Shown here piece by piece: positions 50,259-58,673 of a stretch of 64,000 nt of DNA. Below the pieces are notes generated by a model. It did no database searches. It was given only the letters and a program-made list of their open reading frames with translations, and was not told the origin of the DNA. Origin of the DNA: Promicromonospora sp049532985 (GTDB lineage Bacteria > Actinomycetota > Actinomycetes > Actinomycetales > Cellulomonadaceae); NCBI RefSeq assembly GCF_049532985.1, contig NZ_CP186693.1, positions 868,001 through 932,000 of the forward strand. Direction: 5' to 3'. The position numbers and the translations under genes are program-made. Positions within the stretch are counted from its first letter, which is position 1; each line of letters begins with the position of its first letter.

Positions 50259-50636
50259 GTGTCCGTACTCGTCGTCGCGAGCGCGACCCCTGAGGGTCGC
50301 GCCGCACTTGCCGAAGGCGCCGCCGAGGCCCGCCGCCGCGGCACCGCGCTGCTGTGGTTGGACGTCGGCGCCGAACCCGCCGGGGACGTCGCACCCCTCC
50401 TGGACGGGACGCCCGCGCGCCACGTCGCGCGCGACCCGAACCAGGACCCGACCGACGCGGTGCTCGACGCCGTGGCCGCCGAGGACGTCGAGGTGCTGGT
50501 GGTCGGCACCCGGCGACGCAGCCCGCTCGGCAAGTTCGTGCTCGGGTCGATGGCGCAGAAGCTCATCCTCGACGCGCCGGTGCCGGTGCTCACCGTCAAG
50601 GTGCCGGCCGGTGCCGACGGTCGGACGGGCTCGTGA
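50259..50636 (+). CDS. Universal stress protein (UspA family)
   Basis: 125-aa single-domain Usp. SVLVVASATPEGRAALAEGAAEARRRG at the N-terminus and VLVVGTRRRSPLGKFVLGSMAQKLILDAPVPVLTV at the end hold the G-2x-G-9x-G(S/T) ATP-binding pattern. GTG 50259 with TGAGGAGG. Placed first in a TctCBA transporter operon and overlapping tctC by 4 bp; Usp proteins also accompany TRAP transporters, where one binds ATP and modulates transport, so a regulatory role for the importer is plausible. Confidence 0.88.
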   Translation: MSVLVVASATPEGRAALAEGAAEARRRGTALLWLDVGAEPAGDVAPLLDGTPARHVARDPNQDPTDAVLDAVAAEDVEVLVVGTRRRSPLGKFVLGSMAQKLILDAPVPVLTVKVPAGADGRTGS

Positions 50637-51613
50637 GGCGCGGCATCCGGGCGGCCGTCGCCCTGCTGGTGTGCGTCCCGCTCGTGGTGGCGGCGGGGAT
50701 CCAGGCCAACCGGTCCGGGAACGTGCACGGCGCGCGGTCCGGCCTCACGCTGCTGGTTCCCGCGGCGCCCGGCGGCGGCTGGGACACCGTGGCGCGCGAG
50801 CTCCAGGCCGCCATGCGTGAGCACGGCATCGTCACCAACCCGCGCGTGGTCAACGCGGGCGGTGCGGCGGGCACCATCGGCCTGGGCCAGCTCATGGAGA
50901 TGCACGGTCAGGACGACGTGCTCATGGTGACCGGCACCGTGATGATCGGCGGCATCGAGGTCAACGACTCCGCCTACCGCCTGGAGGAGACCACGCCGGT
51001 CGCCCACCTCGCGGACGACTACGTGGCGCTCGTGGTGCCTGCCGACTCCCCGTTCGAGACCGTGGACGACTTCGTGGCGGCGTTCGAGGAGAACCCGGGC
51101 CAGGTCTCGATCGGCGGCGGCTCCGTGGGCGGCACCGACCACCTGACCGCCGGCCTGCTCGCGCAGGAGGTGGGCGTGGACCCCGCCGACGTGAACTACA
51201 TCCCGTTCGCCGGCGGGGGAGAGGCGGTCAACGCCCTCCTCTCGCACAGCGTCGCCGCCGGCATGAGCGGCTACAACGAGTTCGCCGACCAGATCGAGGC
51301 CGGCTCGCTGCGCATCCTCGCCCTCTCGGCGCCCGAGCCCGTGCCCGGCATCGGCGCGCCGACCTTCATGGAGGCCGGCTACGACCTCTACCTGCCCAAC
51401 TTCCGCGGCGTCGTCGCGCCCCCGGGGATCTCCCCGGAGGACGCCGCCGAGCTCGAGGCCATCATCGAGGAGACCGTCGCCACGCCGGAGTGGGCGGACG
51501 CCGTGGACCGCAACAAGTGGGTCCCCAACCTGCAGACCGGCCAGGAGTTCGGCGACTTCCTGGACGGGGAGATCGGCCGCATCACCGACGTCGTCAAGGA
51601 GCTCGGACTGTGA
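50633..51613 (+). CDS. tctC: Tripartite tricarboxylate transporter substrate-binding protein (TctC/Bug)
   Basis: 326-aa extracytoplasmic solute receptor of the Bug/TctC family with an N-terminal signal or anchor (VALLVCVPLVVAAGIQA). Diagnostic segments: LLVPAAPGGGWDTVAREL, VVNAGGAAGTIGLGQL, VSIGGGSVGGTDHLTAGLLA and NYIPFAGGGEAVNALLS. It captures a di- or tricarboxylate and hands it to TctAB. GTG start overlaps the Usp stop and its stop overlaps tctB. Confidence 0.9.
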   Translation: MRRGIRAAVALLVCVPLVVAAGIQANRSGNVHGARSGLTLLVPAAPGGGWDTVARELQAAMREHGIVTNPRVVNAGGAAGTIGLGQLMEMHGQDDVLMVTGTVMIGGIEVNDSAYRLEETTPVAHLADDYVALVVPADSPFETVDDFVAAFEENPGQVSIGGGSVGGTDHLTAGLLAQEVGVDPADVNYIPFAGGGEAVNALLSHSVAAGMSGYNEFADQIEAGSLRILALSAPEPVPGIGAPTFMEAGYDLYLPNFRGVVAPPGISPEDAAELEAIIEETVATPEWADAVDRNKWVPNLQTGQEFGDFLDGEIGRITDVVKELGL

Positions 51614-52173
51614 CCAGCAACGACAACGCCGTCTCGACGGCCCACACCCCCTCCGCCGCGGCGGCCCGGCCCGACCGGGGCTCCGTCCCGCTCGCCGTGG
51701 TGGTCCTCGTGGTCGCCGCGTACCTCACCTACGGCACGGTCACCATGACGGTCTCGCCCAGCGCGAGCCCGCCCGGGCCGCGGTTCTTCCCGGTGATCGT
51801 CACCGTGGTCGCCTACGTCGTCGGCCTCCTGCTCCTGGTGCAGGGCGTGCGGGGGCGGCTGCGGCCGGCACCTGCCGAGGCGCCCGACGCCGACGCGGGG
51901 GCCGGCACCGGCGCAGGCACGGACGCCGACCGCATCGACTGGCGCCAGGTCGGCATCGTGGTCGGTACGTTCGCCGTCTTCATCCTGGTGCTGGAGCCGG
52001 TCGGCTGGCTGGTCAGCGGTGCGCTGCTGTTCACGGGCGTCTCCTACGGGCTCGGCTCGTCCCGGCACCTCGTCAACGTCGGCGCGGGGCTCGCGCTGTC
52101 GTCCGTCATCCAGCTCGCCTTCGCCGGGGGCCTCGGGCTCCCGTTGCCGGCCGGCATCCTCGCGGGGGTCTGA
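51610..52173 (+). CDS. tctB: Tripartite tricarboxylate transporter small membrane subunit (TctB)
   Basis: 187-aa protein with four hydrophobic spans, SPSASPPGPRFFPVIV between spans 1 and 2 being typical of TctB. Hydrophilic Asp/Ala/Gly-rich loop at about 85-110. Overlaps tctC (GTGA) and ends 2 bp before tctA. Confidence 0.85.
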   Translation: MTSNDNAVSTAHTPSAAAARPDRGSVPLAVVVLVVAAYLTYGTVTMTVSPSASPPGPRFFPVIVTVVAYVVGLLLLVQGVRGRLRPAPAEAPDADAGAGTGAGTDADRIDWRQVGIVVGTFAVFILVLEPVGWLVSGALLFTGVSYGLGSSRHLVNVGAGLALSSVIQLAFAGGLGLPLPAGILAGV

Positions 52174-52175
52174 CC

Positions 52176-53681
52176 ATGGACACGCTCACCCACCTGCTCG
52201 ACGGCTTCTCGACCGCGCTCTCACCGGTCAACCTGCTCTGGGTCACGATCGGCGCGGTGCTCGGCACCGCCGTCGGCGTGCTGCCCGGGCTCGGCTCGGC
52301 CATGGCCGTCGCCCTGCTGCTGCCCGTCACGTTCAGCCTGGACCCCACCGGTGCGTTCATCATGTTCGCCGGGGTGTACTACGGCGGGCTGTTCGGCGAC
52401 TCGATCTCGGGGATCCTGCTCAACACCCCCGGCAACTCCTCCGCCATCGCCTCCACGTTCGAGGGGCACAAGATGGCCCTGGCCGGGCGGGCGCCCCAGG
52501 CCCTGGCCACGGCAGCGATCGGCGCGTTCACGGGCGGGCTCATCGCCACCACGCTCGTGGCGTTCGGTGCGCCGTACATGGCCCGGCTCGCCACGAACTT
52601 CGGCTCCGCGGAGTTCTTCGCGCTCGCCGTGTTCGCGTTCGTCGCGACGTCGGCCATCGTGGCCGACTCGGTGCTCAAGGGCCTGGCCGCGCTCGTCGTC
52701 GGGCTGGGCGTGGCGCTGGTCGGCATCGAGCCGCAGTCCGGCGCCTCCCGGTTCACGATGGGCGTCCCCGAGCTGTTCGACGGCATCAGCATCATCACCG
52801 TCACCGTGGGCCTGCTCGCCCTGGGCGAGGTGCTCCGGGTCGCCTCGACGGCCCGCCGCAAGGGCCCGGAGACCGCCGTGCTCTCGAAGGGCCGCCCGTT
52901 CCTCTCGGGTGCCGAGTTCCGCAAGGCGCTGCCCGCCTGGCTGCGCGGCACCGGCTTCGGCCTGCCGTTCGGCGTGATCCCCGTGGGTGGCTCCGAGATC
53001 CCGACGTTCCTCGCCTACGGCAACGAGCGGCGCATCGACCGCAAGCAGCGCAACCCCGAGTTCGGGCGCGGCGCCATCCGCGGCGTCGCGGCACCCGAGG
53101 CGGCGGGCAACGCCACGTCCGGCACCGCGATGGGTGCCCTGCTCACCCTGGGCCTGCCCACGTCGGCGACGGCGGCCATCATGCTCGCCGCGTTCCAGCA
53201 GTACGGCATGCAGCCCGGGCCGCTGCTGTTCGACCGCAACGGCGACCTGGCGTGGGCGCTCATCGCGTCGCTGTTCGTCGGGCTCGTCGTGCTGGTCATC
53301 CTGAACATGCCGTTCGCGGCGATCTGGGCCAAGCTCCTGCTCATCCCGCGCCCGTACCTGTACGCGGGCATCGCCACCTTCTGCGCGTTCGGCGTGTACG
53401 CCAACTCGACCAGTCTGGTGGACCTCTGGCTGCTGCTCGGGTTCGGCCTGCTCGGCCTGCTCATGCGCCGCTACGAGGTGCCCGTCGCGCCGGTGCTCAT
53501 CGCCGCGATCCTCGGCCCCATGGCCGAGACCGAGCTGACCCGCACGCTGGCGGTCAGCGAGGGCGACCTCACGGCGCTCGCGGCCAGCCCCATCACGATC
53601 ACCGTCTACGTCGGCCTGCTCGCGACCGTCTGCGGCGTGCTGGTCAGCCGGTTCCGCGCGCGGCGGTCCGTGGACGTGTGA
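52176..53681 (+). CDS. tctA: Tripartite tricarboxylate transporter large membrane subunit (TctA)
   Basis: 501-aa permease with about 11-12 spans. Conserved TctA motifs: GVLPGLGSAMAVALLLPVTF, YYGGLFGDSISGILLNTPGNSSAIAS and the later GAIRGVAAPEAAGNATSGTAMGALLTLGLPTSATAA repeat, forming the pseudo-symmetric transport core. With TctB and TctC it imports a carboxylate by ion symport; the substrate is presumably what the neighbouring CoA-transferase and lyase use. Confidence 0.93.
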   Translation: MDTLTHLLDGFSTALSPVNLLWVTIGAVLGTAVGVLPGLGSAMAVALLLPVTFSLDPTGAFIMFAGVYYGGLFGDSISGILLNTPGNSSAIASTFEGHKMALAGRAPQALATAAIGAFTGGLIATTLVAFGAPYMARLATNFGSAEFFALAVFAFVATSAIVADSVLKGLAALVVGLGVALVGIEPQSGASRFTMGVPELFDGISIITVTVGLLALGEVLRVASTARRKGPETAVLSKGRPFLSGAEFRKALPAWLRGTGFGLPFGVIPVGGSEIPTFLAYGNERRIDRKQRNPEFGRGAIRGVAAPEAAGNATSGTAMGALLTLGLPTSATAAIMLAAFQQYGMQPGPLLFDRNGDLAWALIASLFVGLVVLVILNMPFAAIWAKLLLIPRPYLYAGIATFCAFGVYANSTSLVDLWLLLGFGLLGLLMRRYEVPVAPVLIAAILGPMAETELTRTLAVSEGDLTALAASPITITVYVGLLATVCGVLVSRFRARRSVDV

Positions 53682-53712
53682 CCGGTGGGCCCGCCCGGCG
53701 GGGACGCGGGCG

Positions 53713-54258
53713 TCAGCGGACCACCTGGAGCACGCCGCTGACCACCAGCGTCGTGACCGTCGTCCAGCCGATGATCGCCACGGCCTGCCAGACCAGGATC
53801 CGGGTCCTGCCGACCCCGGACGCGGCGAGCATGGTGGCGGTGAAGTGCGTGGGCAGCAGGAGCGGGCCGAGCAGGCTCACGCCCGGCACGCCGTAGCGCT
53901 CGTAGGCGCGCTGGAACTTGGCCCGGCGCGCGGCGGAGCGCTCGTCGCGGGGCTCCGTGGCGGTCGTGCCGCCGGCGGAGCCGCCGCCGGCGGCCACGGT
54001 CGCCCGGGATCTCGCCCGGCGGGTCACGACGGCGTCCCGTGCGCCCGACCCGAGCAGCACCAACGCGGCCACGGTCACGAAGTTGCCGACCACGGCGGAG
54101 ACGGCGGCGACCACCGGGTGGATGCCGCCGAGCACGCCGATCGCCGCTCCACCCTCGCCCTCGACGAAGGGGATCGCGCCGGCGAGCGCCACGACCAGCG
54201 GCTGCACGACGGTGGGCACGTGGCCGACGAGGTTCTGCAGGATTTCGACGAGGTCCAT
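53713..54258 (-). CDS. Small multi-drug export family membrane protein
   Basis: 181-aa protein resembling the Sm_multidrug_ex family (YqaA/DedA-like). Four hydrophobic regions; GAIPFVEGEGGAAIGVLGGIHPVVAAVSAVVGNF at the front and YGVPGVSLLGPLLLPTHFTATMLAASG after a charged Arg/Ala-rich cytoplasmic loop. Despite the name the substrate is unproven. Transcribed alone, converging on tctA. Confidence 0.75.
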   Translation of the reverse strand: MDLVEILQNLVGHVPTVVQPLVVALAGAIPFVEGEGGAAIGVLGGIHPVVAAVSAVVGNFVTVAALVLLGSGARDAVVTRRARSRATVAAGGGSAGGTTATEPRDERSAARRAKFQRAYERYGVPGVSLLGPLLLPTHFTATMLAASGVGRTRILVWQAVAIIGWTTVTTLVVSGVLQVVR

Positions 54259-54478
54259 GGATGCTCCTGTGGGTGCGGGGCGTCAGGGGGTTCCCTGCGC
54301 CGTACCCCAGTCCACCCGCTGCCCGCCCCGCCCGGAAGTGTCGCCGCGTCACTGTCTTCCGGGCGCTGTGCACGGTCCGGCCGTGACATGTGTCATGCCG
54401 CTCAGGGGCAGCCCGGCCGCGGTGCGCGTGGCGACGTCGTCGTCCTCGACGGACGCCAGCGTGCCGCGCCCGGAGGGT

Positions 54479-54514
54479 CCGGCCCGGACCACCGTGCGGT
54501 GTGGTCCGGGCCGG
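54479..54514. terminator. Terminator hairpin after the PQQ-type dehydrogenase gene
   Basis: Perfect 14-bp arms CCGGCCCGGACCAC (54479-54492) and GTGGTCCGGGCCGG (54501-54514), 8-base loop, 20 bp beyond the leftward stop. The rest of the 276-bp gap 54259-54534 shows nothing else clear. Confidence 0.78.
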
Positions 54515-54534
54515 GCCCTGTTCTCCCCGCGTCC

Positions 54535-57273
54535 TCAGCGCCGGACCGTCAGCCGCACGGTCGTCCAGTCGCGGGTGCCCTCGCTGTCCGTCGCGATCAG
54601 CCGCGCGGTGTAGCGGCCCGGCTGCTCGTAGACGTGCGTGACGCTCGCGCCGTCCGCGGTGGTCCCGTCGCCCAGGTCCCACTGGTAGGAGACGATCTCC
54701 CGCCCCTCGGGTGCCACGGCGGACCCGGACAGGTCGACCGGGCTGCCCGCCGGGACGGCCCCGCGGCCGGCCTGCGCCGTCACCACCGGCGCGGTGGCGT
54801 CGGCGACGCCGCGCCCGTGGAAGACGAGCCAGTCGAGACCGAGGTCGGCCCCGTCGGCCGGCTCGCGCTTGCTCTTCGCGACGAGGTACAGCGTGGTGGC
54901 ACCCTGCTGCTCCGGGAGGTCGATCGTGGGCGAGACGACCTGCCCGGCGCCGGCGGCCTTCGCGACCTCGACCTGGCCGAGCGTGCGCCCGGTCGGGCTG
55001 CCGGCCCGCACCTCGACGGTGGCGTCGGCGGCGCCGCGCACGGCGCCCACCGTCAGCGCGTCGATGCCGCGCAGGTCGACCGGCCCGAACGCGATCCAGT
55101 CGCCGTGGTCCACGTCCGTCACGAGCCGCCCGCCGCGGGCGTCCGCGCCGTCGGCCACCGTGACGCCGGAGCTGTCGGCGAAGAACTCCGCCTCCTTGTC
55201 GCGTACCTGCAGGTGGATGACGTCCTGGCCGGCCAGCGCGGGCACACCGTCGGCGCCGAGGTCCTGGTAGCCCGCCCCGAGCACGGGGTAGACGTTCTGC
55301 CCCACGCCGTGGTCCGCCGGGTCGAGGAACACCGACCCGGAGCACCCGGTGTAGTTGTCCAGCGGGTGCGCGTGGGTGTCGTGCCCCAGCTGGGTGTTCA
55401 CCGTGACCTGCTCGCAGTCGATCGTTCCGGCCTCGGTGGAGCCGTCCTCGACGTCGTCCACGTCGACGGCGTAGTCGACCGTGTCGCCGAGCTCGGCGAA
55501 GCCGCCGTGGAACGGGGCCCCGAACGCGACGTCCGGCCGGGTGTTGCCGGCGGTGATCTTCTGCACGGAGACACCGGTGAACCCCTCGCTGTCCGTGACC
55601 GTCAGGCGGGCGCTGAACTGCCCCCGCTCGGTGTAGGTGTGCGTGGGGCTGGGCTCGGTCGAGTCGACGACGCCGTCGTTCTCGAAGTCCCACTCGTAGG
55701 TGATCTCCAGCCCGTCGGGGCTCTCGCTGGCGCCGCCGTCGAAGGTGACGGTCAGGGGTTCGTGACCGGAGTCGACGTCGGCGGTGAACCGCGAGATCGG
55801 CCGGCGGCCGTCGGCGGCGTAGTCGATGCGGTAGATGCCGGCGTCCGTGTTGGTGCTCCCGCGGCCGGCGCCCCGGCCCAGGCCGAAGTCGATGATGTAG
55901 AGCGAGCCGTCGGGACCGAACTCGGCCTCGAACGGGGCGACGAACGTCTCGTCCGGAAGGAACGGGTCGATCGAGGCGAGCTCACCCGTGGTCTCGTCCA
56001 GCGAGAGCACCTTGTAGAAGTTGCGGGCGTACTCGGACACGAACCAGTGCCCGTCGAAGGCTTCCGGGAACTTCGTCTTCACGTCGAGCTCCGGGTCGAA
56101 CCGGTAGACCGGGCCGCCCATCGGGGCGGCGCCGCCGGAGCCCAGCTCGGGGAACTCCTCGGACACCCCGTAGCCGTACCAGACGAGCGGCTCCTGCGAC
56201 CGCGGCAGCTCGCGCAGGCCCGTGTTGTTGGGGGAGTCGTTGACGGGGTTGGCGCAGTCGAACGGCTCTCCGGAGACACCGGTGGCGAAGTCGTAGTCGA
56301 TGTACGGCTGGTTGTTCGCGTGGCAGTACGGCCAGCCGTGGTTGCCCGGCTGCGTCATCCGGATGAACTCGACCTGGCCCTCGGGTCCGCGCAGCGGGTC
56401 GGCCACGCGGGCGTCGGGCCCGTAGTCCCCGATCAGCACCGCGCCGGTGCCGGGGTCGACGGTGATCCGGAACGGATTGCGGAAGCCCATGCCGTAGATC
56501 TCCGGGCGGGTGCCCTCGGTGCCGGGCGCGAACAGGTTGCCGTCGGGGATCGTGTAGGTGCCGTCGTCCTGCGGGGTGATGCGCAGCACCTTGCCGCGCA
56601 GGTCGTTCGTGTTGGCGGACGTGCCCTGCGCGTCCCAGGCGCGGCGGCCCTCACGCTCGTCGATCGGCGTGTAGCCCGCCTGGTCGAACGGGTCCGAGTT
56701 GTCGCCGGTCGCGACGTAGAGGTCGCCGTCCGGCCCCATCGCCAGCGAGCCGGCCATGTGCGAGTTGGCGCGGCCCTCGCCGCGCCAGATGGTGAAGTCG
56801 AGCAGCCGCTTCTCGGTGGCCGGGTCGATCGTGTCGTCCGGCCCCATCGTGAACCGCGAGAGGTTCATCTTCGCCACGTCGGGGTCGCTCCAGAGCAGGT
56901 ACAGCCACCCGTTCTCCGTGAAGCCGGGGTCCAGGGTCAGCCCCAGGAGGCCGTCGGACTGCTGGAGCAGGTCGAGGGAGTAGTCGAGGTCCAGGGCCGT
57001 GGTCTGGCGCAGCGTCTCCTGGTCCAGCACGACCACCTGGCCGGTGCGCTGGATGTAGACGACGCGGCCGTCGTCTGCCACGTCGAGCTCGAACGGGTCG
57101 GCGAGCCCCTCGGTGACCAGCGGGACCTTGTCGAACGTGGCGGCCTCGGCATGGTCGGAGCCCGGATGGGCGGTGGCGGCCGTGGTGGCGGGGACCAGGG
57201 CACCGACCGCGACGACCAGACCGGTCGTCGCAGCCAGAACCCGGCGGCGTGCCCTGCGGTGCGGTGCGGACAT
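54535..57273 (-). CDS. Secreted PQQ-type sugar dehydrogenase with PKD and CBM modules
   Basis: 912-aa exported protein. Signal peptide about 1-35. Residues ~45-405 form a beta-propeller of the glucose/sorbosone dehydrogenase family (LADPFELDVADDGRVVYIQRTGQV, SDGLLGLTLDPGFTENGWLYLLWS, RNPFRITVDPGTGAVLIGDYG, GNHGWPYCHANNQPY); PQQ-type members oxidise sugars or glycosides. Then a PKD domain (~410-495), an Ig-like segment, a CBM6/35-like module (~655-790, with DVDHGDWIAFGPVDLRG) and a last PKD domain (~825-912). ATG 57273 starts the signal peptide. Third in a leftward set with the TIM-barrel and DUF1080 genes. Cofactor use is a family inference. Confidence 0.8.
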   Translation of the reverse strand: MSAPHRRARRRVLAATTGLVVAVGALVPATTAATAHPGSDHAEAATFDKVPLVTEGLADPFELDVADDGRVVYIQRTGQVVVLDQETLRQTTALDLDYSLDLLQQSDGLLGLTLDPGFTENGWLYLLWSDPDVAKMNLSRFTMGPDDTIDPATEKRLLDFTIWRGEGRANSHMAGSLAMGPDGDLYVATGDNSDPFDQAGYTPIDEREGRRAWDAQGTSANTNDLRGKVLRITPQDDGTYTIPDGNLFAPGTEGTRPEIYGMGFRNPFRITVDPGTGAVLIGDYGPDARVADPLRGPEGQVEFIRMTQPGNHGWPYCHANNQPYIDYDFATGVSGEPFDCANPVNDSPNNTGLRELPRSQEPLVWYGYGVSEEFPELGSGGAAPMGGPVYRFDPELDVKTKFPEAFDGHWFVSEYARNFYKVLSLDETTGELASIDPFLPDETFVAPFEAEFGPDGSLYIIDFGLGRGAGRGSTNTDAGIYRIDYAADGRRPISRFTADVDSGHEPLTVTFDGGASESPDGLEITYEWDFENDGVVDSTEPSPTHTYTERGQFSARLTVTDSEGFTGVSVQKITAGNTRPDVAFGAPFHGGFAELGDTVDYAVDVDDVEDGSTEAGTIDCEQVTVNTQLGHDTHAHPLDNYTGCSGSVFLDPADHGVGQNVYPVLGAGYQDLGADGVPALAGQDVIHLQVRDKEAEFFADSSGVTVADGADARGGRLVTDVDHGDWIAFGPVDLRGIDALTVGAVRGAADATVEVRAGSPTGRTLGQVEVAKAAGAGQVVSPTIDLPEQQGATTLYLVAKSKREPADGADLGLDWLVFHGRGVADATAPVVTAQAGRGAVPAGSPVDLSGSAVAPEGREIVSYQWDLGDGTTADGASVTHVYEQPGRYTARLIATDSEGTRDWTTVRLTVRR

Positions 57274-57400
57274 CAACACTCCCTCGTGCTGGGTCGGATG
57301 GTGCGTGCGGGCGTGCGGCACCCCCGGGCGAGGGCGGGTGCCCTCGCCCGGAAGCAGCCGGACGGATCAGTGGCCGATCAGTGGCGGACCAGCAGCTGGA

Positions 57401-58594
57401 CTAGTAGCGCAGCTCGGCGAGGTTGCCGATGCTCGTGCACGCGGACGTCACGCCGTCGGGGGACGGCTGGTCGTGCTCGGTGAAGCCGTAGCGGACGCCG
57501 GCCAGCGTGGCGCCCGCGAAGATCTCGGCGAAGTCGATGGTGCCCTCGCCCACGTCGGCGAAGGAGCCGTCCTCCGCCATGTCCTTGAGGTGCAGCAGCT
57601 CGAACCGGCCCGGGTAGCGCGCGAACAGGTCCGTGGCGGACGTGTCCGTGCTCGCGGCCCAGTACACGTCGAGCTCCATGGTCACGAACGCCGGGTCGGT
57701 CTGCCGGACCAGCACGTCGTAGCCCGTGACGCCGTCCTCCTCGGTCTCGAACTCGTACCCGTGGTTGTGGTAGGCGACCCGGATGCCCTCGGCGCTCAGG
57801 GCCTCGCCCGCCTCGTTGAGGATCGCGGCCGTCCGGGAGTAGTCCGCGAGCGTCCACGAGCCGGAGCCCGAGACGCGCACGTACCTCGCCCCGATCGCGT
57901 GCGCCTCGGCGACCACCAGGTCGACGTCGTTCTGCAGGTTCGACAGGCTCACGCCGAGCGAGGGCACCGCGATGCCCGCCGCGTCGGTGAGCGGCGCCAG
58001 CTCCGCGGCCGTGTAGCCGTAGAAGTTGCCGGCGGCGCCTGACGGCTCGATGTTCTGGAAGCCGCACTCCGCGAGCGCGCCCAGGGTCCCCTCGGCGTCG
58101 GTGGGCATGGTCGCGCGGACCGTGTAGCCCACCAGGCCGATCCTGGACAGGTCGACGGACCTGTCGCCCGTGACCGGGTGCGGCCGGCCCACCTCCGAGT
58201 CGGTGGCGGCGCGGACGATGTCCCGGCGCTCGCCGCCGGTCAGGATTCGTTCACGCACAAGGTCCCTGGTCACCGACGAGACCGTGCGGACGAACGCGCC
58301 GTGCGTCGCGAACGGCGCGCCGGCCATGATCTCGTCCATGACGGTGCAGCCGCCGCCGGTCTCGCGGTTGGGCACGCCGGAGTCGGCGCCGGCGCCGAAC
58401 CAGACGGTGGCGTCGCTCGTGTAGCCGTACGCGCAGGCGGCGGTCCCGTTGGTCCCGCCGCGGCCGTCCGCTGGTCCGGCTGCTGACGCGCACGGCGCCA
58501 GGATCGGCAGGGTCAGCGTGGCGGCCACGGCGGCGGCGAGCCACGGCTTCGCCGTGCGCCGCAGGGTCGGGGTCGTGCCGGTAGTTCGTCGCAT
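57401..58594 (-). CDS. Secreted sugar isomerase/epimerase-like TIM-barrel protein
   Basis: 397-aa protein with a signal peptide (LAAAVAATLTLPILAPCASA). A conserved cysteine-containing N-terminal module (~48-130; CAYGYTSDATVWFGAGA) precedes an AP-endonuclease-2/xylose isomerase-like barrel (~150-397) with LGALAECGFQNIEPSG, YHNHGYEF, VTMELDVYWA and ELLHLKDMAEDG, which supply the usual metal-binding Glu, Asp and His. Cytoplasmic relatives include sugar isomerases and, in 3-keto-glycoside pathways, hydratases of the glycal formed by elimination. Export of such an enzyme is unusual. 79 bp after the DUF1080 gene, same strand. Confidence 0.8.
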   Translation of the reverse strand: MRRTTGTTPTLRRTAKPWLAAAVAATLTLPILAPCASAAGPADGRGGTNGTAACAYGYTSDATVWFGAGADSGVPNRETGGGCTVMDEIMAGAPFATHGAFVRTVSSVTRDLVRERILTGGERRDIVRAATDSEVGRPHPVTGDRSVDLSRIGLVGYTVRATMPTDAEGTLGALAECGFQNIEPSGAAGNFYGYTAAELAPLTDAAGIAVPSLGVSLSNLQNDVDLVVAEAHAIGARYVRVSGSGSWTLADYSRTAAILNEAGEALSAEGIRVAYHNHGYEFETEEDGVTGYDVLVRQTDPAFVTMELDVYWAASTDTSATDLFARYPGRFELLHLKDMAEDGSFADVGEGTIDFAEIFAGATLAGVRYGFTEHDQPSPDGVTSACTSIGNLAELRY

Positions 58595-58623
58595 CAGATG
58601 AACCTCTCCTTCGAGGAACCGGA

Positions 58624-58661
58624 TCAGCTTCGGGAGACCAGGTCAGCTTCGGGAGACCAGG
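58624..58661. repeat. Tandem duplication of a 19-mer
   Basis: TCAGCTTCGGGAGACCAGG occurs twice head to tail (58624-58642, 58643-58661) between the DUF1080 stop and the TIM-barrel start. Looks like a recent slippage or recombination event, possibly lengthening the spacer in the operon. Confidence 0.85.
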
Positions 58662-58673
58662 TCAGGAACCCGG

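Noticed and set aside
51388..52068. Minus-strand ORF over tctC/tctB
   Set aside because: Antisense shadow; His/Asp/Gly-rich and lacking its own ribosome-binding site.
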